A stretch of 64,000 bases of DNA from Thereva unica (taxonomy: Eukaryota; Arthropoda; Insecta; Diptera; Therevidae): assembly GCA_949987705.1 (NCBI GenBank), contig OX465282.1, positions 13,938,501 to 14,002,500 on the forward strand. Reading direction: 5' to 3'. Made by a program: the position numbers and the translations under genes. Of this stretch, positions 12,151 to 24,868 are shown one piece after another; positions within the stretch are counted from its first letter, which is position 1, and each line of letters begins with the position of its first letter. The notes below the pieces were generated by a model that worked only from the letters and a program-made list of their open reading frames with translations, was not told where the DNA came from and ran no database searches.

Positions 12151-12276
12151 TAGAGATTGATTTGCTTTGGAGTCGCATTTTGTCATATCATGTCAATTAT
12201 AGTGCACTTCTGAAGTGGCTTTGGTTTTGAAGATGGGGATGTGACGGAATATGACTCCAAAGCGGGCTAATCTCTA
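12151..12276. mobile_element. Mariner-like MITE
   Basis: A 126-bp element with inverted ends TAGAGATTGATTTGCTTTGG... and the complement of TAGAGATTAGCCCGCTTTGG..., both continuing into GAGTCRYATT-YGTCA. The same end plus adjacent words (GATTTGATTTCGAGTCACAT, CCACTCCAGAAGTG) begins the transposase fragment at 58940. This MITE is therefore an internally deleted relative of that mariner-like transposon. Confidence 0.75.
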
Positions 12277-12424
12277 GGGTTTTTAAGTGTGAAGTTGCTT
12301 TTACAGTGAACGAGACATTTGTTGCGAGAGGCCAGGCCCGGATCCCGGTTGAGCCTTAAAGAATATTTAACAGACCCAGCCATGACTTTGAGCAATACCG
12401 ACGATTGAACAAAGAAGTTCGACA

Positions 12425-13985
12425 GAAAATGAAATAGGACCAAGAAGTGTACTGGAATAACGTTGTGGCCGACATAGAAAAAGCGGCGTCGAGGCACGAT
12501 CACCGGACGCTGTACCAGACAATCCGGCGGCTAGGCGGCAAAACAACATCAACAAACGGCATCAGAGAATTCGGCGGTGGAGAGAATTCTTCCCCCAGCT
12601 GTACAACCACGATCCACCACAAGGTCCAGCACCCGAACCGCCGATTATCGAACAGCCGACGAATCAGTTTCTTGTTACCGAATCGAGATGAAGACGAGAA
12701 TATAACCTTTCAAAAATGGAAAAGCGCCGCCAATAGAACAAGTAACCCGAGATGATCAAAGCCGGAGGTGGTGTCTTATCACAACGACTTCATGTCCTCA
12801 TAACAGACATGTGGCATTCGGATCGTGTCCCACCGGCATGGAAGAAAGCGATGGTTGTGCCAATTTTGAAGAAAGACTACAATCGGAAATGCAAGAATTA
12901 TCGCGGTATCAGCCTCCTTTCGATCGTCGGTAAAGTATTTACGAAAATCATACAATCGAGGCTACAGAAACATCGATAGCAAACGAGAGCAAATATTCAC
13001 TCTCCGTCAGCTAATGGAAGAAAGAATTCGTTGCCGCAAACGAACTGTGCTACCATCCCTGGATGTTAAAGGAACTGTCGTCGTTTTCATCGATTTCAAA
13101 TACATTTTCGAAACCGAACACGTGCCATTGAAAATTATCCAACTTCTCCAAGCGTCGTACGATGACACAACAAGCAACGTTCGTATTCGAAGCGACTTAT
13201 TCGAGGAGTTTCCGATTCAAACGGGTGTCCGACAGGGAGACGTCGCTTCGTCACTTCTCTTCAACTTTGTGATCGACGCGATTCGAGTTCGGTACGACGA
13301 AAACAACCTCGTAACCGAACCGACTTAATATTCGCCGACGATAGCACCGTCTTCGCCGACACGGATGCCGAAACAACGGACATCTTTTACGACATTTCCC
13401 ACACCGCCCGGTCATACGGATTAAGAATCAATGCGGAAAACACCAGAATGCTCACAAGGGACGGATCGAATGCCAGTGTTCACCTCTATAGAACCCAAAT
13501 CGAACAGGTTGCGATGTTTAAATATTTGGGATCATTGATTGAGGAAACGATAGTGACATCGACGGCCAACGTTCACAGCCCCATCGGCCAGGTAACAGAA
13601 ACATTCGCCTCGGTCAAGTGGTGCATTGGAAACGAAAAAATATTACCATCAAAATGAAAGTACCCCTTTGCCGAACGTTGGCCCTTCCGATTCTTCTTTA
13701 TGGATCGGGAACGTGGACACTGTTCAAGCCGGACGTCAACAAGCTTGAGGCAGATTCTCGGGATATTACTTCGTGATAGCCTTCGAAACGAGACAGTTAG
13801 ACAAAGATGAAGAGACCCTCCGGCAAACTGTAGAATTCAGCGATCGGCACCGAATAAAACCTGGCTAAAGAATATCGAGGGCGACTTAAAGAATCAACGT
13901 TTATCAGTTATCGAGGCTCGATACGTCGCCAAAAATCGTCAAGAATGGAAACGAATCGCGAATGGACTTCGAAACCCAACGGTAC
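12425..13985 (+). mobile_element. Degraded non-LTR reverse transcriptase
   Basis: Plus-strand pieces in three frames give, in order: a palm/fingers block with YRGISLLSIVGKVFTKIIQ; a decayed core Asp block (LDVKGTVVVFIDFKY); TGVRQGDVASSLLFNFVIDA; a frame-shifted 'FADD'-type region near 13330-13350; a thumb block FKYLGSLIEE; and LPILLYGSGTW. That is the RT order of an endonuclease-encoding LINE. At least three frameshifts and several stops make it inactive. The endonuclease half is missing upstream. Confidence 0.85.
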
Positions 13986-14224
13986 CGACAGCAGCGTATC
14001 CGTAGAGGGGATGTCCCGCACGGACCGCCAGCTAACGGACCAAAGAAGAAAGAAGGGGTACTCAGCGTTACAAAAATTATAGAAGGGGTACACAGATGTC
14101 AAAAGTTTGGGAAACACTGCCCTAGACCGATCAAACTTGGATGAAACACGTCTAGCGCTGGAGGACCGCGCCTGGAATGTCCAACTGTAAGTGTTTCCTT
14201 CCTATGCTTGGGTGGTCTTGGGAT

Positions 14225-14300
14225 CTTTATTTATTTATGAAGAGGTTGATTGAAACAACTTACGTGCTACCATCCCTGGATCTTAAAGGGGCTAAGGAAT
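14225..14300 (+). repeat. Half copy of the 52.6-kb hairpin element
   Basis: ATGAAGAGGTTGATTGAAAC followed by AACTTACGTGCTACCA matches one arm of the palindrome at 52600-52700. Its outer end, GTGCTACCATCCCTGGAT, also matches 25 of 26 bases at 13047-13072 inside the reverse transcriptase. The three sites therefore share sequence by descent or gene conversion. Confidence 0.55.
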
Positions 14301-14394
14301 TATTGGGTGCAGTAGACAGGACGTCAGGGCACTTATTGGCTTAATTGCCATCCCTTAAAGCGGCTAAGGAATTGTTGGGATGCGGTAAATATCA

Positions 14395-14700
14395 GGGCAC
14401 TTGTTGTCTTAATTACCAGACACTGCGCCCTGAATTGCCACTTATTTTTGATAGAAAGGGCAGAGGAACCCTGCTGCAGGTCTCTGCTTTAGGGGATGAC
14501 TCTGCCTTTCACGTTTTCTACGAATGCCCTCGATAGCTCGAACAGCAAGTCCAACCGACAAGCCACTAGGAGACGGCTGAAGCTTTCAAGCGATCTAAGC
14601 TACAAATATGAGGTATTGGGATGTTATACAATAGCCCAAGTGACGTGGTCGCGGTGCTTCTGCACCCAATATCTCTCCAAAGAAGAAGAAGAAAAGGGTT
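14395..14700 (+). mobile_element. 3' tail of an I/R1-type retrotransposon
   Basis: Second copy of the tail described at 4905-5165 (CCCTGAATTGCCACTT, then TATGAGGTATTGGGATGT, ACAATAG, GGTGCTTCTGCACC). It is plus oriented and non-coding in its present state. Confidence 0.55.
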
Positions 14701-14810
14701 TAAAAATACCAAGAGTATTAGCAGGTAGATAAAAGCAGACGAAGCCCACAACATATTGCTGAAAAGGCCGCGGGAGAATGGAAAAAATATTAGGTGGTTC
14801 TAGTTTTTTT

Positions 14811-16345
14811 TTGTGATAAGATGAGGCTTAGGAGTCACCCTTTGTACTACTAGACCGTCATGTCGTTCAAGTCATGGTGCAGTGTATAGTAGTAAGCTTG
14901 ATCTGAAGGAAAGATGAGATAGGATAGGTTAGGAGTCTGGCGGGTTCATGAGTAGATGTCGATGAACCTTGCGTTTGAACTCTGAGATGTTATATAAGTT
15001 CGGAAATATCGACTGCGGAAGACTTCCACAATCGAGTTGTTCTATTTATATACGAACTGCTGAACCGTAATGTGAGTGAAGGGGATAGCTGCAGGGTGAA
15101 GGGGTGAGCCGAGTTGGCTAGTCTTGTAGTGCGGGGAAAAAATTGCTGTGTAGGCAGGAGGTTTTTGATTTCAGTGGAGCAGCCGCTATTGTAATAGCGG
15201 TAAAACTTGCTGAGCCCTGCTACATTCCTACGGTGGCTTAAAGAATCGATGGAGGAACAAAGCGTGCTATCGCCAATGAGTTTGATGGCGCGGTTTTGCA
15301 CCTTGTCCAGCCAAGCCAAGGTAGTTTTAGGGGCGCCCGCCCAGATATACGAGTTGCACTCAAGGCGAGGCCGAATGTAGGACTTGTAGATTGAACCAAG
15401 GCAGCTGGATGAAGGAGGGACTTGCATCTCTTGAGGAAGCCAAGGCATTGATACGCTTGTTTGGTAACTTGGAGTATGTGATTATTCCAACACAGATCGT
15501 TGGTTAAAGTCACGCCGAGGATGTTAAGATATGGATCAGCTGTAATATTATCCTCGCCCACTGAAATGGAGGGAAAGTTGGTGCAGGTTTTAGTGGAGAA
15601 TAGACAGTACTTGGTTTTGTTTTCATTGAACTCGACACGATTCTTGCGGCCCCAATCAAGAATGAGTTGAATGTCCGCGTTGAGAAAGTTGGACATGAGT
15701 TCACGTTCTAAGAGACAAGGTCTGGCACTTGCTTGTCCTATGTTGTCGGAGGGGTAGGAGTAACTCAGAGTACCGTCATCGGCAAAACTATGAAGTGAAT
15801 TTGAGGGGATTAAGAACAGATCATTAATGAATATAAGAAAGAGAGTAGGGGAGAGGATCGCCGGCCGAGATGAAGTGAGGGTTGGATTCAACGCCATCCA
15901 ATGCTACCTTGATTGAACGGCCAGAAAGAAAGCTCTCAATCCAGTTCATTAGAACTGAATCAATACCAACATCTTAGAGTTTAGACAGCAGAGCGGGATG
16001 CCATACTCTGTCAAAGGCCTTGGAGATATACAGAGGAACTAGCCCAGACTCACCGGAGACATGGATGCTTTGGTTGATGTCTTTAGTCTGACACACAAGA
16101 AGGTCGCCAGTAGACCTTTTTGGTTTAAAGCCGTACTGCCTGTCGTGAATAATTTGGTTCGATTCTAGATATTTCATCAGCCTTCTATTGATTATTGTCT
16201 CCATGATTTTGGAGAGAACAGAAGTTATGGCTATTGGGCGGTAGTTTAAAAGGTCGCTGGCTTCACCTTTTTTGGAAATGGGCTTAAAGCCCCATAGGGT
16301 TAAAGCCCCATATTTTACCGGCAGACTGGAAGGTGTCCGTAGCAT
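14811..16345 (-). mobile_element. Jockey-like retrotransposon, family 1, 5' truncated and broken
   Basis: Minus-strand ORF2 remnant. From 16345 downward it encodes LLNYRPIAITSVLSKIMETI, QYGFKPKRSTGDLL, YISKAFDRVW (an Asp block with a substituted first residue), then ILSPTLFLIFINDL, SFADDGTL (the FADD active site near 15780), YLNILGVTLTND, and a C-terminal YIRPRLECNSYIW. At least two frame changes (near 15960 and 15400) break it. The 3' end matches the stub at 9065-9290. A second, shorter copy lies on the plus strand at 59380-60025. Confidence 0.88.
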
Positions 16346-19300
16346 GTTGCTTTCCACCTGCCAACACACTAAAATAATATTTAAAAAAATTCAAGAAAAA
16401 TTATTTCCATGCAAATTAAAAATTAAGTCTTTAATCACACCAAAGGAGTATATAACTTCTAGCGCCTGTACATAATTCCTGACACCCTGGTTTTTTTCTA
16501 AATTTTATTTATACCTTTGAAATGCTATATTCAACCTATTTTCCAATTTTCTTTGAAAACCTACTATACTAAATTTGCATTTTTTCTTCATACTTCACTA
16601 ATTCTCGCCCGCTACACGTGTATAAGTTAAGCTCAAGGTTTAAAACCCACCGATAGTGTGCTAAAAAAGCGTGAAAATTTAAATATAAATAAAGTAGCAG
16701 CAGTAGAAATTTAGACAAAGAAATTTATGCTTATGAGTTAAGATAAAGAAATATTAATTTAATAAACAAAAGGAAACTGCTCTGTCGTCCACCCTGATTA
16801 AGAAGATATCGTTCAAAAACGTCGATTTTTGTCGATTATTACTGAAATAATTTTCCTAGAATTTTTATTCATTATAAATCACCTTTTAATAGCGCAAAAA
16901 AAAACCGCCCCATCTACTCCATATACACTGAAATCGACGCCATGCCAAGCAAGATAACAAATAAATCCCGACTTCGCATAATTTATTTGCCGAGAGATTA
17001 TATGGTAGAGACCAGCAAGCAAGCATTGAGGCTCTGCTCATTCGGGGGAGCACACTCTATACGCAAAAGTAGCACATGTTCCCATGGTTGACCTCCACCG
17101 TAATAATAATAATCCCTGAATGCCATGCTTCCTGGATCGCTGTTAGGTGCAGACTGTTCGAAATGTAGAAAATAATAATAACCAAACACAGAATCAAGAG
17201 TAGAGATCCGAGCCATGCTCGTCGTGCCATCTATATAGAGGGAAAAGAAAAATATATGCTCTGTGTAATTTTTATAGAGTATAGAGGAGGATTTTGTGTG
17301 CTTCAGCTTCATCGCGCGGTTTTACCTTCCCCTACTAGAACCGATTGTAAACTATATGGTGTTTCTCGTACACGTGACATCTGTCATTTAGTAAGTAGTG
17401 TCCGGAAGCTGGCCACATCCTAAAATCCTGCTCCAACCACTTTGCCAACCCTTTCCTGGGAGGGTTAGAGAAGTGTTTTCACTTCAGAAGCTGGTGGACG
17501 ACTGATTTTGACATTTGAATAGTCTCAGAGTCGGTGTCGGATATAGAGAGGCAGCAGGCAACAAGGGGAATATGAATACCATTCCGGCTCGGCTCGGGGG
17601 ACTGGGTAACACAGAATAGCAACAGCAGAACCACCAGGCCAAGCAACAACAAAAATCGAAATCGTAATCGACCCAGCCAGCTAGCAGCCGCCATCGTCGT
17701 CGTGTCGTGTGATGTGTGCGCCAGCAGCAGCAGCACAGCGATGATGGTGGTGGCTCTGATGTGGTTATGGTGACTCTGGTTCTGGCGCTTGACTTGGAAC
17801 AATCTCGACCATAGTCGAAGTCGGTTCAAGACGAACGGACTTCTCTTCGATATATAAATTCAGGCCAGATTTTCGTCCAGCTAATTCAGTCGAGTCTTGT
17901 CAAATAATTGAGGAGCACCTCACTGGACTTAAAGGGGGTTATGGTGGCAATTTTACAAGTAATTACCAGGACCCCATTGAGAATAAATCTACCTGAAAAC
18001 ATAATACCCTAGCTCGGACACAGAGGTGTTCCGACATATATATTTAATCTCGTGATGGTGAAATAGAGAATTTTTACGTTTCATATGGAGCATTCACAGA
18101 GGGCATTCTAGGAGGTCAGGAGACATCGGAGCTCATGCTGCTGCTGCTGTAGATGATGATGATGACGATAAGTGCCAGAAGCAGAAGTGGAAATCATGCC
18201 AGTAGAGCTCTTCAGCGGCACAATTCCATTAAAACAACGCGCACTAGAGCGCTAGTAGCTTCATACGGGCAGAGTCTCGACACCGCAAGTTTTTTTTTTC
18301 GTTTCTTGCTTGCTTGCTTGTCGCTTTCGTCTCTAGGCTTGCATTTTAAATGGCCATTCGTGAAAAGGGCGGTAAACTAAAAAACTTTCATAATTTTTTT
18401 TTTATATACACAGAAAAAAACATATAAAAATAAATTTCTTTTGTTTTTTATTACTTAATAATTATTTTATTTTATTTACAGAAACAATTCTTAAATAAAA
18501 AATATCCGACGTAAAAACACCGCAAAAACTGTTTTTTGAGTACCCAAAAATAATCATAAAAATTTTTCCTTCATTATTTCTGTGACAAAACCCCGTTTTG
18601 TGCACTATCACTCTAAAAAAACACCTAAAACTCACCTGAAATTTATAAACTTTTTTATAAAACAACCACATTAAACATATATATTAATTTTTTATTGAGT
18701 TTTTCAATAAAAACATTACGCAGAACGTGTTAAACGCAATTTTATAAAACTTTGAAAAAGCTATGTCCGACCGATTGTTCGCCATTTGCAATCTTCTAAA
18801 ATCTCATACTATTAAAAGCCACATAAACATCACCAATACTATTAAATGGATTTTATTTCATTTATATGAAAATACACACACTAATATGATGTGTTTACAA
18901 AAATTTGATTTTGTGTTGAATTGTTAACGTGACAGATATATAATTTTATCTCGTTCTATTTAGTTGTCAAAATTGTTGAAAATTAGTGGTATCGTATGTA
19001 TAGTATGAAGTTGGCAATGATTTTTGTGATTTATTGTGAATATATTAGGAAAATATGTGGTATTTTTGAAATTTATTTCTTTTATTTTGGGAATACGATA
19101 CAATGAACTGTTACTGTTATCGAGAATTTCTTATTTATATCACTATCATTTGTTATTTATATGATTATTTTCCATTAACACCTTTACCTATACAACGCCG
19201 GCGCAGTTTGCAATGTACATAGCACCTAGTTGACGTTTTGTGCGATCGTTAAAGGCGGGAAAATTTCAGTTGTGCAAATCCACAGTGTTAAAAATATTTA

Positions 19301-19860
19301 AAATATATTATTATTATGCAATTTTTTACTATCATAGTGTGTTGTATCAGATTATAAGTTGTATAATTAATTAGAGTGAAATTACAATAAAATTGCGATA
19401 TGTATTTAAAAGTGGTAAATTATCGTTAATAATTTTTAGTAAGTTAAAAATTTAATCTCCATAATATTCTGGCAATTTATTATATATTTTTTATTGGTTA
19501 CTCTGATATCTAGTGCATTCTTCGGTATTAATAGTACTTTAAAGTAATTATTTGAATGTCTTCTCTTACATGTATATTTTCTCGCGACTTCATCTCTAGA
19601 GGAATTTGCCAAAAGGTCTAAGCTGGGGATAGATCTGGAGTGTTGTAGACATATACTTGTGGTTCGAAGCAGGCTATCGTCGTCGTCCTGGCACAATCTG
19701 AAAGGAGTACAGGGTGTCCCGTGGAACATTTAGGATTTGAAGTTCGGAAATTTGACAAAAATCTAGAACAGAGGATTGCAAGAGGGTCGTAGTTCAGCGC
19801 GCTTCGCCTTTGGATTGTTCAATGGTGCGCTAGGCATTGGTTAGGTTGAAAGCTGGCGTT
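16346..19860. other. Long AT-rich stretch without identifiable genes
   Basis: About 3.5 kb of AT-rich DNA. It holds poly-T/poly-A runs, a short CTG/GATGAT tract near 18135-18170 and GC-richer islands near 17020-17900, but no frame with recognisable domains. Upstream exons or regulatory DNA of a gene outside the window cannot be excluded. Confidence 0.45.
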
Positions 19861-20239
19861 ATTTGTACGATACATAGGTCTCACACCTATTGATCACTCT
19901 GGTTTATTGTGGTAGAACCTGAACCCGTCGAGCTTCGACTACACAACCTTCATCTACACGTATCCTCATACTAAATTCATGCCCATAATTGATACTACTA
20001 TTTAAACTACTTTACCTAGAATAACACTTTGTAATATTCAGGCCTATTCTGAACTCCCCTGGAATTTTCTTGCATTGGTAGCATACGATTGTAAAAAAAA
20101 TTCGAGCGGAAGGCCTGATTATGTTCCCACTCACCTTCATAGTTTACGAGAGTCCAACCACACACGTTCTTTGCCTTGGTTTGAGGGGCTTGTTTGCAGG
20201 CACTGCGGCCTAATTGGTCTATTGCGCCAACTCCGTCAT

Positions 20240-21230
20240 TAAAGAACTTCGAAGTTAAGGCTTTTAATATAGCTTGAAACTGCTTTGGGTTGGGACTCAT
20301 ATCCCAAATAGCCGCGAAGGAGAAGCTTCAATATCCTCCTCGCTGTAGTCTCACAATCGGTCAGCAAATGCTTCGTTTTTTCATCTCTGTAGATTTGCCC
20401 GGCCGGTAAACAAAATTGCAAGCAGTGGAATGATCTACCCTAATATGCTTGTCTAGAACTTTCTCCATCGTTATCAAGAGAAAGGAAGAGAGGTTTGTAC
20501 GGATATTCTGTCCGCTCTGGGAATAAAGACCATCTTCAGCACCTCAGCATATGAATCAATGAAAGGACGGTCACCCATGGCAGAGCTTTATATTACCATG
20601 GTAAAGCTAAGTTAAAAGGGAGATCGCCTGGTATCCAGAGACCACAGTTCGTAGTATATTCACACAGTAGCATTCATCTCTTGAGAACATCTTGTGCAAT
20701 TTAGGAAACTTATCAATGTTCTGACCTCTAGTCTAGAGTTTTCCAGAACGTTGCTGCCGAGTGACTTTGTCTAGAGCTGGACATTTACACAGGAAATGAA
20801 CAAGTGTTTCCATCTCGTTCGACTACGCGCAGTTACAGCAACACACGTTGTACCGGAAACTTAGCTTGGCAGCGTCATTTTGAAGGACCATTGCACTTCC
20901 TTTGCTGTAAATGGGCCAAGTTGTCCTGGAGATAGTATAAGTCTGCAGTGCGATCCACCTTTGGCTGTCGCCAAGCACCTCAATCTCGGAGAGGGGCTGC
21001 CTGCTACTTAGGTAGTCGGCTTTCTCGCTCCCATCTACGCTCTTTCCCAGTAGCACTGCAGTACAACCATTAGCTTGGAGTACATCCTCACTGTATCTAG
21101 AGTTCTTATAGCTATCTATAAAGAATCCAATGCAACATCCTTGTCTGGGTTTGAGGTTCATTGTCTGATTAAGGATCGTCAGAGCCATCGCTTTAAAGAT
21201 ACTAGGGTGGTGTTCCATCAGCACATCATT
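20240..21230 (-). mobile_element. RNase H and C-terminal tail of an I/R1-type retrotransposon
   Basis: Minus-strand text contains SEDVLQANG, VDGSEKADYLSSRQ (the 'GNEKAD' RNase H motif with its histidine lost), LGDSQRW, and further down a decayed 'HLLTDCE' zinc-knuckle-like tail. Multiple stops. It is the 3' half of a dead ORF2. Confidence 0.65.
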
Positions 21231-21759
21231 TTCACATATTTCATCTTCCTACTATCCTTGGATTTCAGCACTGTGCTAGAGTACGACTGATTACCAATCC
21301 CCCGGTTGTGGCACAATTTGCCACGAATTCATTTCGTTAGTTAGGCTTCTCACAGCAACACTGAAACCAACACTGACTAGCATGCCGCAACTGGCATGCC
21401 GCAGAGCCTATTGATTCACATGGGGTATGCAGCTAAAAGCTACGTATTCGAAATACTTCACTGTTATCAGATCCATTTACAACTTAAAGGGCTTTAGCAT
21501 TGCGGAATAGAAATCGCGTCTCCATGGAAGATCTGCTTAACTTGGTACCACTTTATCCTAGGGTTTCGAAATGTGCTTTAAACTTTACGCTGAGGAAAAA
21601 AACTAATGGCCATCTGGCCGACGGTTCGCAGCGAAGACATTCTACAATTGGTACGTAATAGAAAAGATTTCAGAAGCGCCATTGTTTTGAAATGCATACC
21701 CATTTCAAAGTTTAAGTCTCCTTTTAAGAACATAGAAGACAGACTCCCTAAGATATCTC

Positions 21760-21930
21760 AAAACAGAATCGTATAGTTCACGGACGACTCCGCAGGGTGG
21801 ACTCTAATGGTATACAGAGGCAGGTGTGGGTGACAGTAGCTAGAGTGAAAGTACCGGGTTTAGCAAATCGTTCAGCTTGCCTCCTTGGCTAATGTCCTCC
21901 AAGCAAAGGTTTATGTTATATTGTCACACA
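21760..21930 (+). mobile_element. RNase H N-terminal fragment
   Basis: Encodes FTDDSAGWT, a variant of the FTDGS motif that opens the RNase H domain of non-LTR ORF2, then frames break. Too short to assign a family. Confidence 0.4.
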
Positions 21931-22478
21931 CCTATAAGAATTTATTCTTATTTAGTTCACATTAGGGCTCCGATGGCAATGAAAATGTGGCTTGGAGTCT
22001 GGCACTGAACCTACTGGCCCGAAACTGGATATTGGGAGACCTACCAGTTTGATGAAGATCGGATTTTAACGAAATATACCGAACTCTGAAGATTGCCATC
22101 TGAATAACTGTAAGCGTCGTCTTGTAACGTGGGCAGATATCTGCTGGGCCACCGTAGCTTGTACTCGTTGCTTGCTTACAGAACTCTGCTTTAAATTACC
22201 ACATATGGAGGTTAGAAGGGCGGAAAACGTTTTAGGTTTTGCTTCGAGGACGATGAGTGTGCCTTTCATGTTTGCTGTCCCACGATAGTTCCTCTCGTCT
22301 GAGCTTGGTCTTGCTGTTTCACGTGGTCTGGCCAATAAAACAGATACAGAGAGTATTTAGACTACAATAGCTCATATTGCTGGCAACATTATTTGAGATT
22401 GGATTCCTTACCACAGTGACCACCACGGACTTTCGATCACTTTAAAAATGCCACGCGAGTCAATAGAGCTAGAACAAT

Positions 22479-22757
22479 ATGTTACAGTGCACCCGTTTGC
22501 TTACCATAGGGTACATTAGTCACGTTTCTCCAGTACGATTGCCACACCATGCAGACGGAGGACTAATACCGTCGACAGACAGAAACCTGACTAAAGACGA
22601 AATTTGCGGTATATTGAAGGATATGGATCGAAGCATTATGCAAACAATGGACAGAACCATACCTAAAGTAAAAAGACGTAACTGCACTGATTGTTACAGA
22701 AACTTAACGATTGACAATCTACAAAGATATAAAAGTACGCTGCTCTTCACATATTAG
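22479..22757 (+). mobile_element. Possible endonuclease-RT linker of a retrotransposon
   Basis: A 92-codon frame with a segment like the region between the endonuclease and RT domains of R1/I ORF2 (AMD-TIP type, here QTMDRTIPKVKRR). It stands between other retroelement debris. Weak evidence; it could be unrelated. Confidence 0.3.
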
Positions 22758-22965
22758 TCAATATCCCGCCGCCAATTCCAGGACCGACCGAATCCAGAGT
22801 TCGAAACATTAAAGTCGATGATCAGAAACCTCCAACAATTAAAGAAGAAGAACTAGTCTAAGGGCATTAATCTCTATTGGAGTAATAAGATCCGATACAT
22901 AAAACCCAGGCAGATAAATAAAATCTTTAGGAGGAAAACGCATAATCGACGGGAGAAGCTGCGAT

Positions 22966-23776
22966 TTAGTCCAGGAAGAATAGAAAAAAAGTTGAAATAA
23001 ATCTACCCTGCGATTTCTTGACGCTATAATTAAGAGAAAAATCGTAGGAATTCAATGAATGTGTTTTGGATAAAATTGGTCCAGGGCAACAGGTGGTAAA
23101 AAGCTAATAAAAGGAGCGAAAGCACGTTTTTTCACGTTTTGGGTACGAAAAATATGTTGTTTTGGAAAACAAAAAATACTACATAATAGTGCTTAAAAAG
23201 ACGAAAATTATGAGTTTTGGACCATTGAAATCGGTCAACAGGTTTTTGCAGAAAAATTCAAAAACCGTTAAAAATGGTCATTTTTTAACATTTAATTATA
23301 GGGAATTTAATTATCGTAGAATCTTGCGGCAGGGCTTAAATTGTAGTTTCTGATGGTGCCTACCTACAATAAAAATTTCATGACAAAATAATGGTAACTT
23401 TTCGAGTAAATCTCAAAAATGTAAAAACACCTGTTTTACGAAAAAAGGTTGAACAAGGCCCACAGTCGTCCTAGAAGTTTTTTGATTGACCATTTGGCTC
23501 GCAAAGGGTTGCTCTACAACCCCATTTTCATGAAATGTATGTAAGGTTTGATTTAACACCTTCAAAACACGTTTGAAAACAGGCTCTTTTCTCGATTTTC
23601 AAAAAAAACACCTCGCTACTTTTATTAGCTTTTTACCACCTGTTGCCCTGGACCAATTTTATCCAAAACACATTCATTGAATTCCTACGATTTTTCTCTT
23701 AATTATAGCGTCAAGAAATCGCAGGGTAGATTTATTTCAACTTTTAACTACTTTTTTGCTATCTCTCCTGGACTAA
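22966..23776. mobile_element. Foldback TIR element with 125-nt identical arms
   Basis: An 811-bp unit beginning TTAGTCCAGGA and ending in its complement. Arms 22989-23113 and 23619-23743 are identical over 125 nt by eye. The outer 20-30 nt differ slightly because the right arm has extra bases. The roughly 500-bp centre is AT-rich and non-coding. GTCCAGG occurs at each terminus and again within each arm. No clear target duplication. This is a non-autonomous element whose single strand would fold into a long hairpin. Confidence 0.85.
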
Positions 23777-23959
23777 TTACCTAGGAATCCCGACCGAGTA
23801 GATTTAGTGGGTGTATTCTGCCAGGAAGTTTACTCGGTAAACACTAGTGTTCGTTCGAATTTCGACCTGGCGAATCAAGCTCTATTGAATCACTTCAACC
23901 TCCAGAACGAAATCAAAGTATGGAGATCTGAGAATCGACATTTAGTTGAATTCAATGAA

Positions 23960-24270
23960 GATTGTCCAGCGGACAATATCCAGGAACTGGCGAGCGTTTC
24001 ATATTCCATTGCCATGCGGGACAAACGCCAAAGAAGAAAACCGAGATTAAGTACCTAGGGATTTGGCCGGATCAGTACTTGCATCACGAGAGTCAGATAC
24101 GTGCTGCTATAGCTAAAACACGTATGGCTTTTCAAATGACGAAGAGGTTCTCTGGTAGTAAACATCTTAACTCAAGGATGCCGAGCTCCTGCGATTCAGC
24201 ACGCGAGTCGGCCCTGCAGATAGGTTGGAAGCCTCCAGAGCCAGTAGTACTGGAGGAATTAAATGAATAA
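23960..24270 (+). mobile_element. RT thumb-region fragment of a non-LTR element
   Basis: Encodes KYLGIWPDQYLHHESQIRAA-AKTR, the block after the polymerase core in LINE ORF2 (YLGI-LD-KL-F-HI). Upstream frames are broken. Downstream to about 24830 there is no coding sequence; it may be the element's 3'UTR. Confidence 0.65.
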
Positions 24271-24844
24271 GGTGTGGTAATGCGTCAATTGGTCTATGCA
24301 TGGTGTGAATGCAGGTGTTAGCCTAAGTAGTTGGGATCCTAACCCAGTAGGGGAATTAGGTATAGATATAGAATTATCATTGTAGTAAGTTTAGTTATAA
24401 GATAGATAGGTAGTTTTAAAGTTAGGCTTAGTTGACTAGGGATAGTGGCGCGCACCCGCCCGCGAGACCTCAGGCCATGTAATCGCCTCAGCTTTCAGGC
24501 AGTTCTCGGGCGAGAAGAATCATCAGATTTGATTGCCTGATCCCTGTCGCCTGACTAGACTAGTTACTGGAAAAACCAGTTAGAGTTAGAGTTAAGTTAG
24601 ATAGGGAAAATAGGTTTAAGCATAGCCTATAAGTTTTATTATAAAGATCAAACAAATATGGTTAAGAATTTGAAATCCCGATCGATGCAAGCTCGACGCT
24701 CGACTTTAAATTACGTTCACAACTAGAACCAACCAAAAACATGGCGGACTAGTATCCTAATCGTCTATATAAAAAAATTTAAAACGAAATCGAAATAGTA
24801 TAAGAAGGACACGAATAAGTAACTTTAAACTTAAAAAAAACATA

Positions 24845-24850
24845 TTTATT
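24845..24850 (-). terminator. TRAPPC12 poly(A) signal AATAAA
   Basis: AATAAA on the minus strand, 19 nt past the TRAPPC12 stop codon. Confidence 0.65.
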
Positions 24851-24868
24851 GTACAACTTTTACCAATA

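Noticed and set aside
17479..17829. 116-codon minus-strand gene
   Set aside because: Histidine/leucine-rich text over CAGCAG and trinucleotide runs, with no domain; left as non-coding.
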